From assembly GCA_964450685.1 (NCBI GenBank), contig CAYVDN010000005.1:39404-103403 (forward strand): a stretch of 64,000 nucleotides of DNA, given 5' to 3'. Made by a program: the position numbers and the translations under genes. Each line of letters begins with the position of its first letter. Positions within the stretch are counted from its first letter, which is position 1. This DNA is from JBAOHV01 sp964450685 (GTDB lineage Bacteria > Actinomycetota > Acidimicrobiia > Acidimicrobiales > Microtrichaceae). This document shows, piece by piece, positions 59,515 to 64,000 of this stretch. A model generated the notes under the pieces. The model saw only the letters and a list, made by a program, of their open reading frames with translations. It was not told the DNA's origin and did no database searches.

Positions 59515-60894
59515 GTGCAGACCAACGCAGAGACCAGCGACGCGACGGACGAAGTTCCCGACATCTCGACCCCCCAGCGGATCGAGGCGACGGGACTGTC
59601 CCAGACCCTCATGGAAGACCTGCTGCTGCGACGAGCGGTACTCGAGGGACGGACACCGATGACGACCCTGGCACACAAGCTGCACATGTCGATCAACGTC
59701 GTCGAGGCACTCCTGAACGAGATGCGCACGCGCAAGCTCATCGAGTACGACGGCATGGAGGGTCGCGCATACCTGATATCTGTCACCGAGGCCGGCCGCG
59801 AGCTGTCCATGCAGCGCTCGCGGGAGAGCCGCTACTGCGGACCCATGCCGGTGCCGCTCGACCTCTACCAACGGGTCGTGTGTGCGCAGCGCCCGACCCT
59901 CCAGCTGAACCGCGACATGCTTGCGCGATCGTTCTCGGACCTGGTCATCTCACCCGACCTGCTCGACCAGCTCGGCCCGGCGATCCACGGCGGCGGGGCG
60001 ATCTTCCTCTACGGACCTCCGGGAACCGGGAAGTCGAGCGTCGCGGAACGGGTGGTGCGCGCGTACGAGGACACGGTGCTCATCCCGCACTGCATAGAGG
60101 TTGACGGTCAGATCGTCTCGGTGTTCGACCCGACCCTTCACGACGAGGTCGACGAACGTCCACCCGGCATCGACCGACGGTGGGTCGTTTGTCAGCGGCC
60201 AGCCGTCGTGGCCGGAGGTGAACTCCATGCTGGGATGCTCGACCTCCAACTTGACCGCGACACGGGTGTCTACATGGCTCCCCTCCAGCTGAAGGCGAAT
60301 AACGGCGTGCTGGTCATCGACGACTTCGGTCGACAGGCCATGACACCCGACGCGCTCCTGAACCGCTGGATCGTTCCGCTCGATCGTGGCGTCGACTACC
60401 TGACGCTGCACGGCCGCAAGATCGAGGTGCCCTTCGAGGTGAAGGCGGTGCTGTCGACCAACCTGGACCCCTCGGACCTGGGCGACGAGGCGTTCTTCCG
60501 ACGGATCCACAACAAGGTATACATCGGGGCGTGCACCGACGATCAGTTCGACTGGATCCTGGTCCGGGTCGCGCAGAAGCACCGCCTGGAAGTCGATGCT
60601 GTCGCAGCGGCTCGCCTACGAGACCAGGCCAAGGCTCGTGGTGACGGCGAGCTGCGGGCCTACCTACCCGGCGTCATCTGTCAGCTGGCTGACGCGGTGA
60701 TCGCCTACGAGAACCTGGCCCGCCAGTTGACCCCGCAGCTGGTGGACCGTGCCGTCGAGCTGTACTTCACCCGGTTGGGTCCTCCTGATGCTGGTGCGCC
60801 GGGATCAAACCTCGTCGAGCCCGCTGATCGGTGGGATGCAGCACCAGCCACGGCGTTCGAGCTCCTCGACGAGCAGGTAGTCGTCGAAGGCTGA
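59515..60894 (+). CDS. AAA+ ATPase with N-terminal winged-helix domain
   Basis: A 459-residue protein of unknown role. Residues about 30-100 form a winged helix (LLLRRAVLEGRTPMTTLAHKLHMSINVVEALLNEMRTRKLIEYDG). The AAA+ core has Walker A GPPGTGKS (Lys173), Walker B VLVIDDFGRQ, sensor 1 in VLSTNLDPSDL and an arginine pair in EAFFRRI. The Walker B Asp-Asp (instead of Asp-Glu) is notable. The C-terminal helical domain includes GELRAYLPGVICQLADAVIAYENLARQLT. GTG 59515 is the best start. No helicase, protease or MoxR fingerprint, so substrate is open. The last 90 bases overlap a convergent gene. Confidence 0.75.
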   Translation: MQTNAETSDATDEVPDISTPQRIEATGLSQTLMEDLLLRRAVLEGRTPMTTLAHKLHMSINVVEALLNEMRTRKLIEYDGMEGRAYLISVTEAGRELSMQRSRESRYCGPMPVPLDLYQRVVCAQRPTLQLNRDMLARSFSDLVISPDLLDQLGPAIHGGGAIFLYGPPGTGKSSVAERVVRAYEDTVLIPHCIEVDGQIVSVFDPTLHDEVDERPPGIDRRWVVCQRPAVVAGGELHAGMLDLQLDRDTGVYMAPLQLKANNGVLVIDDFGRQAMTPDALLNRWIVPLDRGVDYLTLHGRKIEVPFEVKAVLSTNLDPSDLGDEAFFRRIHNKVYIGACTDDQFDWILVRVAQKHRLEVDAVAAARLRDQAKARGDGELRAYLPGVICQLADAVIAYENLARQLTPQLVDRAVELYFTRLGPPDAGAPGSNLVEPADRWDAAPATAFELLDEQVVVEG

Positions 60895-61239
60895 CAAGAC
60901 CTCGACCTTGCGTCGTGCACGCCCGGCGCGTCGGCCGGCCGCAGTGGCGTCAGGCGCAACCGGCACGTCCTGTACGGCCGGGGTGGCCGATGTCATCGCT
61001 CGGTGCGGAGCAGCGACTCCAGGATCGTCACCGGAGCGGACGGCTTCGGCCGCCTCGAGACGCTCGATCAGGTCGTCGGCCTCGGACACGGTGAAGCGAC
61101 CGGCGGCTTGGCGCTGGTTGAGACCGAACGGGTGACGCGCCTCGCGGAATGTGGCATACCCGGCGCGCTCGAACAGCTGGGCGAGCTGCTCGAGCTGACG
61201 TGTTCCTGCAGGTGGGCCTGCGGGCTGACCGAAGGCCAT
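60805..61239 (-). CDS. small hypothetical protein overlapping the AAA+ gene
   Basis: A 144-residue soluble protein: an N-terminal helical segment (TRQLEQLAQLFERAGYATFREARHPFGLNQRQAAGRFTVSEADDLIERLEA), a low-complexity Arg/Ala linker and a C-terminal helix ending CCIPPISGLDEV. No family known to me. The overlap of 90 bases with the convergent AAA+ gene is unusual for this window; codon pattern favours both. The confidence that it is real is moderate, from its sequence complexity and long open frame. Confidence 0.5.
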   Translation of the reverse strand: MAFGQPAGPPAGTRQLEQLAQLFERAGYATFREARHPFGLNQRQAAGRFTVSEADDLIERLEAAEAVRSGDDPGVAAPHRAMTSATPAVQDVPVAPDATAAGRRAGRARRKVEVLSAFDDYLLVEELERRGWCCIPPISGLDEV

Positions 61240-61356
61240 TGGGGGCTCCTGGGTGGGTCGGCTGACTCGGGATCGTGACCTGAACGGCGGACCGTCCTCT
61301 CCACATTCTCCCGCATGGCACCGACAAGTACGCGCCTCAGCCCTCTCTGGAACCGA

Positions 61357-62517
61357 TCAGTGCCGTGCTGACCGGGTGAGACCACGGAAGCGCAATGGAG
61401 ACTCGTCCATCTCCTCGGCCACGTGAGCCCCCAGGCCAGCGATGCGAGCGACCGCGAACAGGGGTGCATCGGCTGGCAACCCGGCGGTGACGAGTAGGGC
61501 ACCGAGGGCCAGGTCCACGTTCGGCGGTGCCGGGACGCGTCTCCCGGCGACGACGATCAGCTCGGCGACGGTGTCCGACCAGCCGGCGGGGTCGGGAAAT
61601 GCGGCCAGGGTCTCGAGCAGCGGGGCGAACCGCGGGTCCTGCTGGCGGTAGATGCTGTGCCCGAAACCGGGAGGGCCGCCCGACCCGGCAGCGGAACGGT
61701 CGAGCGCCCGTTCGGCACCGTTCTCACGTGCGTCCAGGAGGAGCGCGGCGACTTCGCCAGCAGCTCCGCCGTGCAGGCGACCGGACAACGTCGACAGGCC
61801 GGCCCCCAGCGCCGCGAACGCCGGAGGGCGCACCGACGCAGCGACCCGGGCTGCGAGCGTGCTCGTCGTCAGCTCGTGATCCGCCAACGTCACGAGTGCG
61901 GCGTCGACCGATCGGACGATGCCCTCATCGGTGCGACCCGTCCAGGCGCGCACCAAGCGTTGGGCCATGCTGCCTGTCCCGCCGTCGCGACCGGTGACAG
62001 CTGCTGGTGCGATCGTCAGAAGCCTGCGCGACGCTTCGATCGGCGATTCGGCAGGGAGTCTCTGGGCCAAGGCGCTGCAAACGGCCGTCAACACCCCGAG
62101 ACCGGGTTCGCCCACCGCATCCACAGCCGCCGCCACCAGGTGCAGCTCATCCGCGGTCGGTGCCGGCCATGTGGGCGGTGAATCAGGCAGGTTCCCGCTC
62201 CACAGGAGCTCCGCCGCCTGCTCGAAGGTCGAGCGGCCCACGAGCTCGACGACCGGCGCACCCCGATAGCTCGGACCGGCCTCGTCCAGGGACGTGACAG
62301 AACTGGCCACCTGGACGTCGATCGACGGGCGCGGCGGAGATGTCCTGTTACGACCACGGCTGGCGAGCCGATCGACATCAGCGCGGTCGTAGAGCGACCT
62401 TCGACCATCGGGTCCTACACGGCGCTCCAGCAGGCCCCTGCTCACGTACGCGTAGAGCGTCTGAGGCCGGACACCGAGGATCCGTGCGGCTTCCGTGCTG
62501 CTGACGTAGGTGGCCAC
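61357..62517 (-). CDS. citrate synthase-like protein with N-terminal HTH domain
   Basis: A fusion of 386 residues. Residues 4-55 are a MerR/excisionase-type HTH (SSTEAARILGVRPQTLYAYVSRGLL...SLYDRADVDRLAS). The rest is a citrate synthase fold: DHELTTSTLAAR (His), GRLHGGAAGE, GFGHSIYRQQDPR (His) and the catalytic-Asp site PPNVDLALG all retained, so activity is possible. GTG 62517 is chosen because the upstream frame reads through the operator palindromes and gives meaningless residues; minus-strand CATGCT (62524-62529) lies six bases upstream. It may bind the shared promoter and regulate both citrate synthase genes. Confidence 0.85.
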   Translation of the reverse strand: MATYVSSTEAARILGVRPQTLYAYVSRGLLERRVGPDGRRSLYDRADVDRLASRGRNRTSPPRPSIDVQVASSVTSLDEAGPSYRGAPVVELVGRSTFEQAAELLWSGNLPDSPPTWPAPTADELHLVAAAVDAVGEPGLGVLTAVCSALAQRLPAESPIEASRRLLTIAPAAVTGRDGGTGSMAQRLVRAWTGRTDEGIVRSVDAALVTLADHELTTSTLAARVAASVRPPAFAALGAGLSTLSGRLHGGAAGEVAALLLDARENGAERALDRSAAGSGGPPGFGHSIYRQQDPRFAPLLETLAAFPDPAGWSDTVAELIVVAGRRVPAPPNVDLALGALLVTAGLPADAPLFAVARIAGLGAHVAEEMDESPLRFRGLTRSARH

Positions 62518-62523
62518 GATGCC

Positions 62524-62598
62524 AGCATGCACTGCTGACTTGATCTGATCAACGTTGACCGGATCAACGTTGATCAGTCGAGGACATGGGCCCACGAT
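62524..62598. promoter_or_regulatory. symmetrical divergent promoter with two palindromes on the -35 elements
   Basis: Minus strand: -35 TTGATC (62547-62552), 17-base spacer, -10 CATGCT (62524-62529), six bases to GTG 62517. Plus strand: -35 TTGATC (62570-62575), 17-base spacer, -10 CACGAT (62593-62598), six bases to ATG 62605. Palindrome GATCAACGTTGATC (62562-62575) is perfect; its near copy at 62547-62560 has one mismatch, centres 15 bases apart. Each palindrome covers one -35. Confidence 0.7.
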
Positions 62599-62604
62599 CG
62601 AGTC

Positions 62605-63738
62605 ATGAACACAGAACTCATAGACGTTCCGCCCGGTCTCTCAGGTGTCGCTGTGGCCAGTACCTCCATCGGAGACGTCGACGGCGACGCGGGCTGCTTC
62701 CACTACAGGGGCCACGACGCCCCGGCTCTTGCTCGCACCCGCAGCTTCGAGGAGGTCTGGCATCTCGTGTCGGTGGGCCGTCTACCGGACCCGACGGAAC
62801 TGGCCGAGTTCACCCAAACCGTGGCTGCTGCCAGGGGGATGCCTGCCGAGATCACTCCCCTTCTGGGGGCGATGGGCCGGGCGACGGGACCGACGCTCGG
62901 TCGGCTCCGGGCTGCGCTGTCGATGGCCGCTGCCGACCTGGGTGTGCAACCGATGATCGATGTCTCCGCCCGGGAACGGGCGGCGCAGGCGCTGCGGGTT
63001 GCCGCAGTGGTCCCCACCCTCGTGGCCGGACTGCATCGCGCCAGCCTGGGGGAAGCGCCGGTCATACCCGATCCCGACCTCGGCCACGCCGCCGCCTACC
63101 TCCAGATGGTCACCGGTGTGCGACCCACGCCGGAGATGGCCAGGGCACTGGAGCAGTACCTGATCCTCACGGTCGACCACGGATTCAACTCGTCGACCTT
63201 CGCCGCCCGAGTGGTTGCTTCGACGGGTGCCGACCTGGTGGACGCAACGACTGCAGCCCTCGGTGCCCTCGCCGGACCGCTCCACGGCGGTGCCCCCGGG
63301 CGGGCGCTGGACGCCCTCGACGCGATCGGTGACCCGGACCGCGCACCTGCGTGGGTTGCCGCCGAACTGGCGGCGGGGCGGCGGATCATGGGCTTCGGGC
63401 ATGCCGTCTACAGGACCCGGGACCCGAGGTCTGACCTGCTGCGAGAGATTGCCATCGGCATGGGTGGTGAGCTGGTCGAACGGGCCGTTGCCGTCGAGGC
63501 ACATGTGCTCGAGTCGCTCCGCCGGTCGAAGCCGGACCGGCCGCTGCCCAGCAACGTCGAGTACTACGCCGGGGTCGTGATGGCCGCCGCCGGACTACCC
63601 CGGTCGCTGTTCACGCCGACCTTCGCGGTGAGTCGGGTCGTCGGCTGGTGTGCCCACGCAGTCGAACAGGCCGACGCGTCCAAGCTCATCCGCCCGAGCG
63701 CCCGCTATCTCGCAGAGATCCCTGGCGCAGGTCGTTGA
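62605..63738 (+). CDS. citrate synthase-like enzyme (citrate/2-methylcitrate synthase)
   Basis: A 377-residue single-domain member: opening LSGVAVASTSIGDVDGDAG, FHYRGHDA, the His site VDHGFNSSTFAARVV, GPLHGGAPG and the second His in GFGHAVYRTRDPR. Where the catalytic Asp of citrate synthases usually stands (NVD) there is NVE (PSNVEYYAG), so activity or substrate preference may differ. It condenses an acyl-CoA with oxaloacetate if active. Divergent from the HTH-fused homologue and sharing its promoter. Confidence 0.88.
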   Translation: MNTELIDVPPGLSGVAVASTSIGDVDGDAGCFHYRGHDAPALARTRSFEEVWHLVSVGRLPDPTELAEFTQTVAAARGMPAEITPLLGAMGRATGPTLGRLRAALSMAAADLGVQPMIDVSARERAAQALRVAAVVPTLVAGLHRASLGEAPVIPDPDLGHAAAYLQMVTGVRPTPEMARALEQYLILTVDHGFNSSTFAARVVASTGADLVDATTAALGALAGPLHGGAPGRALDALDAIGDPDRAPAWVAAELAAGRRIMGFGHAVYRTRDPRSDLLREIAIGMGGELVERAVAVEAHVLESLRRSKPDRPLPSNVEYYAGVVMAAAGLPRSLFTPTFAVSRVVGWCAHAVEQADASKLIRPSARYLAEIPGAGR

Positions 63739-63770
63739 AGCAACCTGAGGTGCGCTCCCGCCCGACCGGA

Positions 63771-64000
63771 TCACTGATCTGGCGCGGCAGTGTCGGTGTT
63801 GTCCATGGCGATGGGAAGCTCCACCACCGCCATGGTGCCCGGTCCGTCAGACGGTCGCTCCAGGCGCACGGTCCCGCCCATCGAACCGACGATCTCCGCG
63901 ACGATGCTCAGGCCGAGGCCCGATCCACCCGAAGCGCGGCTTCGCGACGGGTCGGCGCGCCAGAACCGCTCGAACGCCTGCGAAGCAGCCTCTTCGTCAA
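63771..64000 (-). CDS. sensor histidine kinase, 3' end only
   Basis: The last 75 or so residues of a kinase whose rest is outside the window. The HATPase G2 box GSGLGLSIV is preceded by a FERFWRADPSRSRASGG region, which is typical of OmpR-partner kinases (F box and G2), and is followed by EIVGSMGGTVRLE and a final acidic tail. The stop is TGA at 63771-63773. No gene name can be given. Confidence 0.85.
   Translation of the reverse strand, partial: DEEAASQAFERFWRADPSRSRASGGSGLGLSIVAEIVGSMGGTVRLERPSDGPGTMAVVELPIAMDNTDTAAPDQ

Noticed and set aside
62518..62595. N-terminal extension of the HTH citrate synthase from ATG 62595
   Set aside because: The extension would be a translation of the two operator palindromes and the divergent promoter, with a repeated NVD-type peptide as artefact; GTG 62517 is better placed.

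Overview
The window is a GC-rich, densely packed chromosomal segment from an actinobacterium. The best evidence is the block at 40.7-51.8 kb: crgA, a trpG/pabA-type amidotransferase, pknB, pbpA, a rodA/ftsW-type gene, pstP, fhaB, fhaA and a tRNA-Leu, in the order known from Mycobacterium tuberculosis Rv0011c-Rv0020c. A cyp51 operon matching M. tuberculosis Rv0763c-Rv0767c lies at 24.4-28.6 kb. There are no mycolic-acid genes and pknA is absent from the kinase block, so a non-mycobacterial lineage such as Acidimicrobiia is plausible; that placement is inference. I saw no insertion sequence, prophage, integrase or CRISPR array.

Layout. 0-7.2 kb: tadA (5' end outside the window), tRNA-Ser, a CMD-family protein, uppP, a PhoX-like exported protein, a universal stress protein, xseA/xseB, and a coupled pair of alpha/beta-hydrolase proteins of which one has lost its nucleophile. 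7.2-11.8 kb: a two-component system whose kinase frame has no standard start codon, a small membrane protein and a serine hydrolase. 11.8-21.1 kb: prfC, a DUF3152-type lipoprotein, a NarK-type transporter, tRNA-Ala, an AMP-forming acyl-CoA ligase, a GAF-domain regulator preceded by a perfect inverted repeat, and two secreted or anchored proteins. 21.1-28.6 kb: a tightly coupled eight-gene operon headed by a TetR repressor, with two P450s (CYP123-like and CYP51), ferredoxin, SDR, aldehyde dehydrogenase, a SnoaL-like protein and an unknown protein. 28.8-36.9 kb: an ABM-like protein, a marR-MFS-ABC exporter operon, a DEAD-box helicase and small membrane proteins. 36.9-40.2 kb: divergent fatty acyl-CoA synthetase and thiolase. 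40.2-51.9 kb: the cell-wall growth and Ser/Thr phosphorylation block, with two extra kinase-less PASTA proteins. 51.9-60.9 kb: membrane and lipoproteins, patatin, a DevR-like regulator flanked by two flavin-binding-fold proteins, a GGDEF-EAL protein, a hydrolase and an AAA+ ATPase with a winged-helix N-terminus. 60.8-64 kb: an overlapping small gene, two divergent citrate-synthase-like genes (one fused to an HTH domain), and the 3' end of a histidine kinase.

Expression signals. Many genes start six to nine bases after a TAnnnT-like -10 hexamer and have no Shine-Dalgarno sequence, which points to widespread leaderless transcription. I used this to choose several starts. Within operons, start and stop codons commonly overlap as ATGA, GTGA or TGATG. 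Several regulators (TetR, MarR, GAF protein, HTH-citrate synthase) have palindromes over or next to their own promoters.

The most distinctive features are the divergent citrate synthase pair, where two copies of one palindrome coincide with both -35 elements and one product carries a DNA-binding domain, and the three consecutive four-PASTA proteins of which only one is a kinase.
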